Assembly (NCBI GenBank): GCA_016699815.1
Contig: CP065012.1
Location: 2,829,001-2,893,000 of the forward strand
Source of the DNA: Chitinophagaceae bacterium
GTDB lineage: Bacteria; Bacteroidota; Bacteroidia; Chitinophagales; Chitinophagaceae
Direction: 5' to 3'
DNA length: 64,000 bases
The position numbers and the translations under genes are program-made. The notes below the pieces were generated by a model, which saw nothing but the letters and a program-made list of their open reading frames with translations, did not search any database and was not told the DNA's origin. Position 1 is the stretch's first letter. The number at the start of each line of letters is the position of its first letter. Below are positions 40,175 through 48,934 of this stretch, piece by piece.

Positions 40175-41365
40175 TTAACGGGCAATTATAAATTTCTTAT
40201 TGAGCAACAATTCTTTATTGGTACTAATAATCCTGTATTCTCCCGAAGCAAATTTGCTGCTATTAATATAAATATTATTGCTGCCAATGTTTAAAGTAGT
40301 TTCAAGCTGCTGTACCAGCGAACCTTTAGCATCTATTACCTGTAAAGTAGTTTTTATCATCTTTGCAGATTTAATAGCAAGGGTTACCTGGTCTCTGGCA
40401 GGCACAGGGTAAACAATTGCAGTAATGGCGTTTCGGGTTTCGCAGGTTGAACGTAGTACCTGTGTTTCACTTATATGCCCGTCGGTATCGTACAACCTAA
40501 TTTTATATAAAGCGCTTCCGGCTTCAATATCAAGGTATTGATAACTGCGGTTTACTGTAGAATTTCCAGCAGCATTTTTTCTGCCAACAGTTACCCATGT
40601 TGTTCCCCCATCAACGCTTTTAAGTATATCAAAATAGTTGCTGTTATTTTCACTTGTTGTACCCCAGCTTATAGAAGCGCCATTGGTTAAGCAGGAAACA
40701 GAAGCCTGGCTAAAGCTCACTGGTACTGCTCCTGTAATTGCCAAAGGAGTTTCGTAAGTAAGCGTATATGCCGGATATTCATTTCCATCCGGATCGGATA
40801 TAGAATAAGTATCAAACCGTTTTGGCTTTGGATCAGTTGAACTTGAACCTGAATTGGTAATCACATAACCACCTTGTGGAATGCTTACTCCTTTTGTCCA
40901 CATGGTAATGGTTAATACATCCATCCATGTATTCAATAAGGTAGTGGGGCTGCCCGATAAAGCCCCGGCAGTTCTCCGGTCATATACTTCTCCTGAAACG
41001 TTTTGTGTAAAAATGTTACAATGATTAAATGCGCCAAACTGAAATCCATTTGCTGACCATGGAGCCTCTACAAAAACATTAGCAGGGTTGGCAACTATAA
41101 CACAACCTGGATTTGTTGGGGGCATTAATAAAGCAGACTGGTAGCTAAAGCCAATTGACAAAACATCAATATTAGGAATGTTTGCTCCCCTGGAACGTAT
41201 CTGGAATTTAAAAGTAGCAATGCCTGTAGCAGGCCCTGCACCATCAGGATCAGTAGCGGTAAAAGTTGCATCTGCTACCCTCCATTCGCAATCCTGGGCT
41301 TTACTTTGTATAAATGAAATAAGTAAAAAGCAAGAGACGAATAATGTAAGTAATATTTTTTTCAT
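40175..41365 (-). CDS. Secreted protein with T9SS type A sorting domain
   Basis: 396 residues from ATG 41365 (MKKILLTLFVSCFLLISFIQSKAQ, a clean signal peptide); an upstream ATG at 41443 would put 26 residues before it. The C-terminal ~80 residues are a type IX sorting domain: VYPVPARDQVTLAI, LQVIDAKGSLVQQLE, LASGEYRIIS-like end (FASGEYRIIS) and KKFIIAR. The middle has a beta-rich domain (SWGTTSENNSNYFDILKS) typical of these cargo proteins. It would be exported by T9SS and attached at the cell surface. Runs behind the 551-residue gene at 41418-43073 in the same direction, with a 52-base gap, so likely a functional pair. Confidence 0.82.
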   Translation of the reverse strand: MKKILLTLFVSCFLLISFIQSKAQDCEWRVADATFTATDPDGAGPATGIATFKFQIRSRGANIPNIDVLSIGFSYQSALLMPPTNPGCVIVANPANVFVEAPWSANGFQFGAFNHCNIFTQNVSGEVYDRRTAGALSGSPTTLLNTWMDVLTITMWTKGVSIPQGGYVITNSGSSSTDPKPKRFDTYSISDPDGNEYPAYTLTYETPLAITGAVPVSFSQASVSCLTNGASISWGTTSENNSNYFDILKSVDGGTTWVTVGRKNAAGNSTVNRSYQYLDIEAGSALYKIRLYDTDGHISETQVLRSTCETRNAITAIVYPVPARDQVTLAIKSAKMIKTTLQVIDAKGSLVQQLETTLNIGSNNIYINSSKFASGEYRIISTNKELLLNKKFIIAR

Positions 41366-41417
41366 CGAAGTATAATATTTCAGGTAAAGAAATTTAATTG
41401 TTAGAATGTTTTTTATT

Positions 41418-43073
41418 TTATTCCGGCAAACTAGATTTGGCAAACTTTATAGTGTTTGGTGTATAAATGGTTTGAATATGTTTCCCCTGGCTGCTGGATC
41501 CCGATTGAGAAAGCGTATTGTTGGCAATACTTAAATCAGTACCATTTATTGAGGCACTTAAGTTTATGTCGGTTAAAATATAACCTTCTGCAGAAACCGC
41601 AATTGCGTTTTTAATTACACTTAAATCGGTTCCGTTTACAATATTATTTTTATTGGCATCCCCAGCCCACATTCCATACTTTCCCGATGCACCTGCAAGC
41701 AATACAACAGGGTCAGAAGTAGCATTAATATTGTCTTTAAAATTATTTGACAACACTGTAAAATCGTTGGCAAAACTTCCGGTAACATTTGAGGTGATCA
41801 AATTACTCAAAATGCCCAAATGGTTTCTATGCCGTATAGCAATAAAAGCATCTCCCTGTTTTGAAATGTCAAATGAAATAGGCGTAACGCCATCTACATC
41901 CACTATAGTTCCGTTGTTCAGTAAAAAACCTGCTTTTCTTCCAACTATAGTACCCGAAGTAGCATTTTCGGGCAAGGCTGGCGTGGGTTTCCTTAATTCT
42001 ACCAGCACCCAATCTACAACATTAGCATTGGGAATAGGATTTGCAGCTTCTGTTCCAAAATAATTAAAAGGAGAAACATTATAGGGCTGGCCTGTTTGAA
42101 TTATATTATTTATGTTCATGCCGGTATTCATTAAAGAAGTGCTGCTGTTCCATGGCCCACGTAAAATTGCCGTAGCATTCATGGTATATTTTGCATCTGC
42201 AAGCTTCCACTCATTGGCCAATTCGGTTGTAGTAATTCCGGCATATTGTACATAATTATTAGTAGCATCTTTTGTGAGTGAACTAAGTTTGCCATTCCAT
42301 TCTGCTCCAGCAAGTAAATACCATGGAGTAAGGCCAGGTTCGGTATTGGTATTCAATTCACCATCAATATATGCAAAGCGTACATCCGAAGTAAAGCTAC
42401 TCCCGTCAGGCGTTGTAAATTGAAATAGCCTTTTTACTTCTCTTTCATTTAATGAGGGGTCGCCTCCTCCTGTTTGAGGAATCATATTTACCATAAAAGA
42501 TGAAGGAGCAGAGCCACCGTTTGTGGTAACCTGCATATTGGGTTGGTTAAATACAACTGTTGTTCCGTTTGCCCAACCAGTCCTGCTTACACGGCCAGTA
42601 ATTTCTCTGCCTGCGGCAAAATTAAAAACTGCGCTTACAGGTGCAGCAAAAACAAAAGCTGTATTTAATGGATCGGTGGTTACATTGCCGGAAAGATAAT
42701 CCAGCTTTGTATTTACAATAATATTAGAACCCAATGTTACATTATTGGCATTAGCCGTTTTATTTACCATTAAATAATTAACCGTAGAACTGCCTAAGCT
42801 GAGTGTTACATTATTTCCTCCGGAAAGTATTAATGAGTCATCATTTGTACTTGTATTATAGGAGCCAGAATTTGTAAAATTACCTTGCACTTCAATTTTA
42901 CCATCATTAGTAATAATTCCCGAATTGTTTTCTGCATTTCCCTGAACAAAGATTAATCCGCCGGGTTGTATGCTAACGGTAGCACCATTGTTATAAAACT
43001 GGGCAAAACCCTGGAAACTGATTAAGCATAAAACGAATGCAAAGAAAAAAGATGTTTTTTTAAACAGTATCAT
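41418..43073 (-). CDS. Large secreted surface protein with dockerin-like repeats
   Basis: 551 residues with a signal peptide (MILFKKTSFFFAFVLCLISFQGFAQ). The N-terminal ~150 residues are beta-rich and Asn/Gly/Thr-rich (GNAENNSGIITNDGKIEVQG), resembling a beta-helix-like adhesin or autotransporter-type passenger. Near the C-terminus two tandem dockerin-like calcium loops are visible: DANKNNIVNGTDLSVI and DINLSASINGTDLSIA. No T9SS sorting domain is evident at the end (KFAKSSLPE), unlike the gene behind it. No cohesin is in the window. Function probably adhesion or scaffolding; uncertain. Confidence 0.72.
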   Translation of the reverse strand: MILFKKTSFFFAFVLCLISFQGFAQFYNNGATVSIQPGGLIFVQGNAENNSGIITNDGKIEVQGNFTNSGSYNTSTNDDSLILSGGNNVTLSLGSSTVNYLMVNKTANANNVTLGSNIIVNTKLDYLSGNVTTDPLNTAFVFAAPVSAVFNFAAGREITGRVSRTGWANGTTVVFNQPNMQVTTNGGSAPSSFMVNMIPQTGGGDPSLNEREVKRLFQFTTPDGSSFTSDVRFAYIDGELNTNTEPGLTPWYLLAGAEWNGKLSSLTKDATNNYVQYAGITTTELANEWKLADAKYTMNATAILRGPWNSSTSLMNTGMNINNIIQTGQPYNVSPFNYFGTEAANPIPNANVVDWVLVELRKPTPALPENATSGTIVGRKAGFLLNNGTIVDVDGVTPISFDISKQGDAFIAIRHRNHLGILSNLITSNVTGSFANDFTVLSNNFKDNINATSDPVVLLAGASGKYGMWAGDANKNNIVNGTDLSVIKNAIAVSAEGYILTDINLSASINGTDLSIANNTLSQSGSSSQGKHIQTIYTPNTIKFAKSSLPE

Positions 43074-43340
43074 AACAGATTTATTAAATATAAGGTTAAA
43101 GCTATTACTTTTTTATAATACGAATTTTCGAAACTTAGTAAATGGTGGCTTTAAAAGAGTAATTGGTAATTTAAATGTTGGCCCGTTTCAAAGGTGATTG
43201 GAAAGTAAAAATACATTAATTTCTCACATTTCCTATCACATAAATGGGTGAAATTTATTTATTAAACGTTCATATTGGGTATTTTGTGCGTAAATAAGTA
43301 GTTTTTATCCGAAATTTGTAAATCATAAATGTAAAATTCA

Positions 43341-44564
43341 ATGGCAATTGATATAAAAGTACCTACAGTTGGTGAAAGTATAAATGAGGTTACCCTGGTA
43401 AAATGGTTAAAGAGTGATGGCGAATGGGCTGATAGAGATGAAGTTATAGCAGAATTGGAGAGTGAAAAAGCCACTTTTGAAATAAATGCAGAAAAAGCAG
43501 GAGTTATTAGGCAGATAGCAAAAGAGGGCGATAACCTGGCCATTGGTGATATAGTAGCCAGCATAGATACAGAAGCAATACAGCCAGAAACCCCAAAAGC
43601 AAAAGCACCAAAGGCTGAAAAAGCCTCAGTAACTGAGAAGAAAGAAATAGCAATAGAACCCGTAGAGCCAGTAACTGATGATACAAAAGCTTCTCCTGTA
43701 GCAGCTGCAATTATAGCCGATAAGAAAATAGACAGCAAAAACATTACGCCCAGTGGATCCAATGGAAAAATCTTAAAACAGGATGTGCTCGATATTCTAA
43801 ATAACCCTGGTAAAAAGCCTGGTATTATTGCTTTTAGCCGCAATGAAAGGGTAGAAAAAATGAGTAACCTGCGAAAAACGGTAAGCCGCAGGCTGGTAGA
43901 GGCAAAAAATACTACAGCAATGCTCACTACTTTTAATGAAGTTGATATGGGCCCTATAATGGAAATTCGCAAAAAATTTAAAGATAAGTTCAAAGAAAGC
44001 CATGGTGTAAATCTTGGGTTTATGAGCTTTTTTACAAAAGCTTGTTGCTTTGCATTGCAGCAGTTTCCATCGGTTAACGCTTATATAGATGGAGAAAGCA
44101 TTATTTATCATGATTATTGCGATATTTCTATTGCTGTGAGCGCACCAAAGGGCCTTGTAGTGCCCGTAATTAGAAATGCAGAAAGCCTGGATATGGCAGG
44201 CATTGAAGCTGCAGTGGTGGAATTAGCAACAAAAGCAAAAAACAATAAACTTACTATTGAAGAAATGTCTGGTGGAACTTTTACCATTACCAATGGCGGC
44301 ATTTTTGGCAGTATGATGAGTACGCCAATTATTAACATACCACAAAGCGCCATTTTAGGAATGCATAATATCGTAGAAAGACCAATGGCAGTAAATGGCC
44401 AGGTTATTATAAAACCTATGATGTATGTAGCATTAAGTTACGACCACCGCATAATTGACGGCAGGGAATCTGTTGGCTTCCTGGTGATGGTAAAGCAAAT
44501 GCTTGAAAACCCATCCCAATTATTATTTGGAAAAGATCCTGTAGAGGCGTTGCTGCATTTATAA
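43341..44564 (+). CDS. sucB: Dihydrolipoyllysine succinyltransferase (E2 of 2-oxoglutarate dehydrogenase)
   Basis: 407 residues. Transfers the succinyl group from lipoate to CoA in the TCA cycle. The lipoyl domain (1-77) carries Lys43 in [10 protein letters not shown]; a Lys/Ala/Glu/Pro linker follows, then the E3-binding domain (~121-155, [14 protein letters not shown]...[11 protein letters not shown]), then the catalytic acyltransferase ending with [14 protein letters not shown] (His and Asp of the active site). Upstream, the ~270-base gap to the divergent gene holds no convincing promoter. The E1 gene sucA, usually adjacent, is absent here. Followed by a tight terminator. Confidence 0.92.
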   Translation: MAIDIKVPTVGESINEVTLVKWLKSDGEWADRDEVIAELESEKATFEINAEKAGVIRQIAKEGDNLAIGDIVASIDTEAIQPETPKAKAPKAEKASVTEKKEIAIEPVEPVTDDTKASPVAAAIIADKKIDSKNITPSGSNGKILKQDVLDILNNPGKKPGIIAFSRNERVEKMSNLRKTVSRRLVEAKNTTAMLTTFNEVDMGPIMEIRKKFKDKFKESHGVNLGFMSFFTKACCFALQQFPSVNAYIDGESIIYHDYCDISIAVSAPKGLVVPVIRNAESLDMAGIEAAVVELATKAKNNKLTIEEMSGGTFTITNGGIFGSMMSTPIINIPQSAILGMHNIVERPMAVNGQVIIKPMMYVALSYDHRIIDGRESVGFLVMVKQMLENPSQLLFGKDPVEALLHL

Positions 44565-44581
44565 ATTGAATCAACTTTTTG

Positions 44582-44603
44582 CCCGCTAAAAAGCGGGTTT
44601 TTT
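44582..44603 (+). terminator. Intrinsic terminator of sucB, abutting the next start codon
   Basis: CCCGCT-AAAA-AGCGGG followed by TTTTTT; the last T is only 3 bases from ATG 44607. Confidence 0.85.
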
Positions 44604-44606
44604 ATT

Positions 44607-45776
44607 ATGGGTTTTTACCATCATTACCTTGCTACTGCTTTAAACATTATTGCTGTTTATAATGGCGATAAGCCATTGGAATTCCATTTGAAAAAATATT
44701 ATTCCCTCAATAAAAAACATGGATCAAAAGACCGTAAAGTAATCAGCGATATTTGCTATTCCTATTTTAGGGCAGCACAGGCTTTTGGCAAAGGGTTAAA
44801 TGAAGAAAATATTATTAACTGCTTTTTTCTTACACACCAAAGCGAACACCCGCTATTGCTGCAGCTTAAGCCAGGACTCAATTCCAGGGTAATAGAAACG
44901 GTGGGTGAAAAGTTGAAGTATTTGGGGATTGAACCACAAAAGATATTTCCATTTTTTTCTCTTTTGTCAAATGACTTTAAAAACAATCCTTACTATTTTT
45001 CTTTTCTGAACCAGCCAGATGTTTTCCTTCGCATAAGACCCGGTAAGAAAACAGTGGTATTACAAAAGCTGGATGAGAACAATATTGAATTTATACAAAA
45101 AGATGAAGAGTGTATTGCTTTAAAAAATGCTACGCAACTCCAAAATATTTTAGTGGCAGATAAAGAAGTGATAATACAGGATTACAGCTCACAGCAGGTG
45201 CTCAAATACCTGGACGGTTTACCGCTGGAAAATAAAAAATGGAAAGTTTGGGATTGCTGCTCGGGGAGTGGTGGAAAATCACTGTTACTTTATGATAAAC
45301 TAAAGGCAAACTTACAACTTCAAGTATCGGATATAAGGGAAAGTATTTTAAAGAATTTATCGCTAAGGTTCGGTGTGGCAGGTGTTAAGGCGTATAAAAC
45401 TTTTGTTGCAGATTTAACGGCAGAAAACAGGCCTATTGTAAATGAATTTTTTGATATTATTCTTTGCGATGTTCCCTGCAGCGGCAGCGGTACCTGGGCC
45501 AGGACGCCGGAGCAATTGTTTTTCTTTAACGAAAACAATTTAGCGGGTTTTACCCAACGCCAGCAACAAATCCTTTCTCATGCTATATCCTGCCTGGATA
45601 GCAATGGTTTGCTATTTTATATCACCTGCTCAGTATTTGCTGCAGAAAATGAAAACATAGTGCAATGGGCCCTTTCAAAACATAACATAATCTTACAGCA
45701 ACAGCAGTATTTTAAAGGCTATTTGCAAAATGCCGATAATATGTTTGTAGCAGTATTTAAAATGCGGCCTTGTTAA
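44607..45776 (+). CDS. RsmB-like RNA (cytosine-5-)methyltransferase
   Basis: 389 residues. SAM-dependent m5C methyltransferase of the RsmB/NSUN group. N-terminal helical RNA-binding part (FHLKKYYSLNKKHGSKDRKVISDICYSYFR). SAM motif I at about residue 213 is VWDCCSGSGGKSLLLYDKL; DVPCSGSGTWARTPE (motif IV, Cys) and YITCSVFAAENE (motif VI, catalytic Cys) are complete. 16S rRNA C967 is the usual target of RsmB, but this shorter Bacteroidota form could act elsewhere. The ATG lies 3 bases after the sucB terminator T run, so it must be read through or start at an unusually close promoter. Confidence 0.88.
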   Translation: MGFYHHYLATALNIIAVYNGDKPLEFHLKKYYSLNKKHGSKDRKVISDICYSYFRAAQAFGKGLNEENIINCFFLTHQSEHPLLLQLKPGLNSRVIETVGEKLKYLGIEPQKIFPFFSLLSNDFKNNPYYFSFLNQPDVFLRIRPGKKTVVLQKLDENNIEFIQKDEECIALKNATQLQNILVADKEVIIQDYSSQQVLKYLDGLPLENKKWKVWDCCSGSGGKSLLLYDKLKANLQLQVSDIRESILKNLSLRFGVAGVKAYKTFVADLTAENRPIVNEFFDIILCDVPCSGSGTWARTPEQLFFFNENNLAGFTQRQQQILSHAISCLDSNGLLFYITCSVFAAENENIVQWALSKHNIILQQQQYFKGYLQNADNMFVAVFKMRPC

Positions 45777-45797
45777 TTTTTCCTGCGGCTTTATGCT

Positions 45798-45805
45798 TAA
45801 ATTTG
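45798..45805 (+). promoter_or_regulatory. -7 promoter element of the thiolase gene
   Basis: TAAATTTG, exact TAnnTTTG, 19 bases before ATG 45825. TTG at 45770-45772 is a weak -33 candidate. Confidence 0.55.
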
Positions 45806-45824
45806 CAAATAAAAACAGGCAATT

Positions 45825-47006
45825 ATGAAGGAAGTTTATATTATATCGGCGGTGCGTACACCCATTGGTAGCTTTGGGGGCAGCTTAAAGAGTTTTTCTG
45901 CAACCAAATTAGGCGCTGTGGCCATTAAAGGCGCACTGGAAAAAGCAGGTATTAAAGCCGATCAAGTGCAGGATGTACTTATGGGTTGTGTATTACAGGC
46001 CAATCTTGGGCAGGCGCCTGCACGCCAGGCCGCAAAATTTGCCGGCTTGCCCAATGAAGTAAATTGTACTACGGTAAATAAAGTATGTGCCAGCGGTATG
46101 AAGGCCATTGCACAGGCAGCCCAAAGTATTTTATTGGGTGATGCAGATATTGTGGTTGCAGGCGGCATGGAAAGTATGAGTAATGTGCCTTTTTATAGTG
46201 ATAGCATCCGTTGGGGAAATAAATATGGTAATGTAGGTCTTACAGATGGCCTTGCCAAGGACGGCCTCACCGATGTATATGACGGTAAAGCCATGGGAAC
46301 TGCAGCAGAACTTTGTGCGAAGGAATGCAATGTATCAAGAGAAGACCAGGATGCATTTGCCATTGAAAGTTATAAGCGTTCACAGGCTTCTGTAAATTCA
46401 GGAAAATTTGAAAACGAAATTGTTCCTGTAGCCATACCACAAAAAAAAGGTGAGCCAGTATTATTTGCAAAAGATGAAGAGCCATTTAATGTAAAGTTTG
46501 AAAAAATTCCGGAGTTAAAAAGTGCATTTCAGGCCGATGGAAGCGTAACCGCCGCCAATGCCAGCACTATGAACGATGGCGCTGCCGCACTGGTTTTAAT
46601 GAGCAAAGAAAAAGCAGATAAACTTGGCCTTAAACCTATTGCTAAAATTTTGGCTTATGCCGATGCAGAGCAGGCGCCTGAATGGTTTACCACCACACCT
46701 GCACTTGCAGTTCCAAAAGCAGTAGCCAAAGCCGGTTTAACAATGGATGATATTAATTACTGGGAATTAAATGAAGCATTTTCTGTAGTAGGTATTGAAA
46801 ACGCAAGGCGTATGAAACTGGATGCTTCTAAGGTGAATGTAAACGGTGGTGCCGTTTCTTTAGGTCACCCTTTGGGCGCAAGTGGCGCAAGAATTATTGT
46901 AACACTTATAAATGTACTCAAGCAAAATAAAGCCAAATACGGCGCTGCCGGTATTTGTAACGGTGGAGGAGGGGCAAGTGCAATGGTGATAGAAAATATG
47001 AACTAA
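45825..47006 (+). CDS. Acetyl-CoA C-acetyltransferase (thiolase)
   Basis: 393 residues, complete. Condenses or cleaves acetoacetyl-CoA. Nucleophile Cys88 in NKVCASGMKA; the second Cys in GICNGGGGASAM and the catalytic His in NGGAVSLGHPLGASGAR are present. Length and motifs match biosynthetic/degradative thiolase II (AtoB/ThlA). A stand-alone gene with its own promoter; with the crotonase at 34802 it could serve short-chain acyl-CoA metabolism. Confidence 0.93.
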   Translation: MKEVYIISAVRTPIGSFGGSLKSFSATKLGAVAIKGALEKAGIKADQVQDVLMGCVLQANLGQAPARQAAKFAGLPNEVNCTTVNKVCASGMKAIAQAAQSILLGDADIVVAGGMESMSNVPFYSDSIRWGNKYGNVGLTDGLAKDGLTDVYDGKAMGTAAELCAKECNVSREDQDAFAIESYKRSQASVNSGKFENEIVPVAIPQKKGEPVLFAKDEEPFNVKFEKIPELKSAFQADGSVTAANASTMNDGAAALVLMSKEKADKLGLKPIAKILAYADAEQAPEWFTTTPALAVPKAVAKAGLTMDDINYWELNEAFSVVGIENARRMKLDASKVNVNGGAVSLGHPLGASGARIIVTLINVLKQNKAKYGAAGICNGGGGASAMVIENMN

Positions 47007-47023
47007 TTTTTTTGCTGCAAATT

Positions 47024-48310
47024 TCAGGTAAGGGTAAACAGTTCGTTCCATCTTGTAGTATAGCGTGGGCTGCGTAGTTCCTGCCGCATTTTCCAATTGC
47101 GCCGGGTGCCGCTTGCGGCAAATTTTAGTACGTCGTTGCCCTGGCTGAAATTTATATTGTCTATCATCTCCATCAGTTTTCTTTCATTATTTTTTGTTGC
47201 GTGGCAAAATAAGTTTGCCTGTATGGATGTGGCGGGTACCAATCCGCTCAGCATTACGCCGGCCTTTTTGTAAGTGCGGCCTTTTACATATAACTTTTCC
47301 GCTAAAGCCACAGCATATTTTATTAATTCGTTGGTAAAGCATGTAGCCATGGGAAGTGTTGCAGACAAGCTGTACATTTCTCCCCTGAAACCGGCATTGC
47401 TCTTTTCGCTTTTGGCCACTACAAATACGCTGATATTTTTGGCGGCGCTATGCTGGCGCCTTAGTTTTTCTGCCGCCCTCGATGTGTAGGTAGCCACGGC
47501 TTCTTTAATTTCCTGCAGGGTTTTTGCCGGTTGCCCAAACATTCTTGTAGTGGCAATCATTTTTTTTACAACCAGTTCATCCTGCATTTCTCTTGCCGTT
47601 TCTCCCCTCAGTTCCCTGATAAGTCTTTTGCCTACTACGCCGCCCAGTTCTTTTGCGGCAAAATTTTCGCTCATGCCCTGTAACTGCCAGGCATCATAAA
47701 TGCCCCAGTTTTCTTTGAGTTTTTGGGCATACTGTGCGCCTATACCCCATATTTCGTTTACCGGCGTTTGCTGCAGCGCTTTTTTTATTTCCGCCGCATC
47801 ATTAAGCACCACTACGCAGTTGCTGGCTATTTTGTTTTTTTTGGCAATACGGTTGGCCACTTTGCACAATACTTTTGTGGGTGCAATACCTACGGATACT
47901 TTTATGCCCGTCCATAGTTCCACTTCGTCCTTTAATTGCAGGCCGGTAGTATAGAGGTTGTGGTTGGTAAAAAGCGAAAGGTTGAGAAAAGCTTCATCTA
48001 CCGAATATACTTCTACATTTTCCTTACCTATCATTTGCCTTAAGGTTTCCATTACACGCCAGCTCAGGTCGCCGTACAAATTATAGTTTGAGGAAAACAC
48101 TACCACCTTATTTTTTTCAATTACCGGCTTTGCCATAAAGTATGGCCCGGCCATGGGAATGCCCAATAGCTTGGCTTCATCACTTCGGGACACAATGCAG
48201 CCATCGTTGTTGCTTAATACAATTACCGGTTTTTCTGCAAGCTGCGGAAGAAACAGGCGTTCGCAGGCACAGTAAAAATTGTTGCAGTCGAGTATGGCTT
48301 TCATGCTCAC
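47024..48310 (-). CDS. umuC: Y-family DNA polymerase V subunit UmuC
   Basis: 428 residues. Translesion DNA polymerase. N-terminal catalytic palm: AILDCNNFYCACERLF with the first metal Asp, VVLSNNDGCIVSRSDEAKLLG, and VYSVDEAFLNL with the second Asp/Glu pair. The helix-hairpin-helix (WGIGAQYAQKLKENWGI) and little-finger regions follow. The start could be ATG 48310 (MSMKAIL) or 48304. Lies 22 bases after umuD in one operon. Converges with the thiolase gene. Confidence 0.92.
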   Translation of the reverse strand: MSMKAILDCNNFYCACERLFLPQLAEKPVIVLSNNDGCIVSRSDEAKLLGIPMAGPYFMAKPVIEKNKVVVFSSNYNLYGDLSWRVMETLRQMIGKENVEVYSVDEAFLNLSLFTNHNLYTTGLQLKDEVELWTGIKVSVGIAPTKVLCKVANRIAKKNKIASNCVVVLNDAAEIKKALQQTPVNEIWGIGAQYAQKLKENWGIYDAWQLQGMSENFAAKELGGVVGKRLIRELRGETAREMQDELVVKKMIATTRMFGQPAKTLQEIKEAVATYTSRAAEKLRRQHSAAKNISVFVVAKSEKSNAGFRGEMYSLSATLPMATCFTNELIKYAVALAEKLYVKGRTYKKAGVMLSGLVPATSIQANLFCHATKNNERKLMEMIDNINFSQGNDVLKFAASGTRRNWKMRQELRSPRYTTRWNELFTLT

Positions 48311-48332
48311 TATAAATTGCCGCTACCGGCGT

Positions 48333-48767
48333 TTAAACAGTATGGATAACATAGGTTACCACGCCCCAAACGGCAAAATTGCTGAAGGCCGCCAGGTTGA
48401 TGCTTTTAAAGCGCTCATTTTCGGGAATTAAAAATGCCGACGAAAAATTTTTATGAAAGCGCCGCACCAATAGTTCGCCGTTTAATATGGCCACAATTAT
48501 TTTGCCGCTTACCGGTTTTACCGACCGGTCCACAATCATTACATCTCCATCAAAAATTCCGGCATCCTTCATGGCGTCGCCTTTCATGCGAAAGAAAAAA
48601 GTTGCCGGCTTGTTGCGGATAAGTTGTTCGTTGAGGTCAATACCCCGTTCCATATAATCATCTGCTGCGGCGCCAAAACCCGTAGCGTTGGCTGTTGGGA
48701 TATCCTGCTGCGCAAATTTTTTTGAGCCTTTGTAAGCTGCGCCAAAAAAAAGATCTTCTCCTTCCAT
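48333..48767 (-). CDS. umuD: UmuD-like S24 protein lacking the catalytic Ser and Lys
   Basis: 144 residues, polymerase V accessory subunit. Alignment to E. coli UmuD is easy: DDYMERGIDLNEQLIRNKPATFF, KGDAMKDAGIFDGDVMIVD, GKIIVAILNGELLVRRF and WGVVTYVIH. The catalytic Ser60 of E. coli (GDSM) is Ala65 here (GDAM), and Lys97 (TVKK) is Arg102 (LVRR); the cleavage pair Cys-Gly is Thr29-Gly30. Self-cleavage of the LexA/UmuD type therefore looks impossible. Paired with umuC. Either the full-length form works without processing, or another protease cuts it. Both bases were checked on the coding strand. Confidence 0.9.
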   Translation of the reverse strand: MEGEDLFFGAAYKGSKKFAQQDIPTANATGFGAAADDYMERGIDLNEQLIRNKPATFFFRMKGDAMKDAGIFDGDVMIVDRSVKPVSGKIIVAILNGELLVRRFHKNFSSAFLIPENERFKSINLAAFSNFAVWGVVTYVIHTV

Positions 48768-48813
48768 ATCAAAAAATTTAGAAGGTAAAGTTGCATTTTA
48801 TTTTCGAAATATG

Positions 48814-48826
48814 CTAAAATATTTAG
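48814..48826. promoter_or_regulatory. Perfect inverted repeat upstream of umuD (possible operator)
   Basis: CTAAA-ATA-TTTAG, a 5-bp inverted repeat with a 3-base centre, 47 bases before the umuD start. It could bind an SOS-type or other repressor; in AT-rich DNA such a repeat may also be chance. Confidence 0.3.
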
Positions 48827-48922
48827 TAAAAAAAGTTAAACTATTTTCAATCGGCGCCCATTCAAAAAAAGCAACGTAAAGCAAAGCCAGGGTTTAGGCC
48901 AACTTTTACTAACCGGAGTGGT

Positions 48923-48930
48923 TAACTTCG
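48923..48930 (+). promoter_or_regulatory. Variant -7 element of the YpdA-like gene
   Basis: TAACTTCG differs from TAnnTTTG in one position and ends exactly 4 bases before ATG 48935, as in three other genes here. Confidence 0.35.
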
Positions 48931-48934
48931 CTTT

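Noticed and set aside
43262..43993. 243-codon minus-strand reading frame antisense to sucB
   Set aside because: sucB has full domain content in the plus frame; the minus frame is a compositional shadow.
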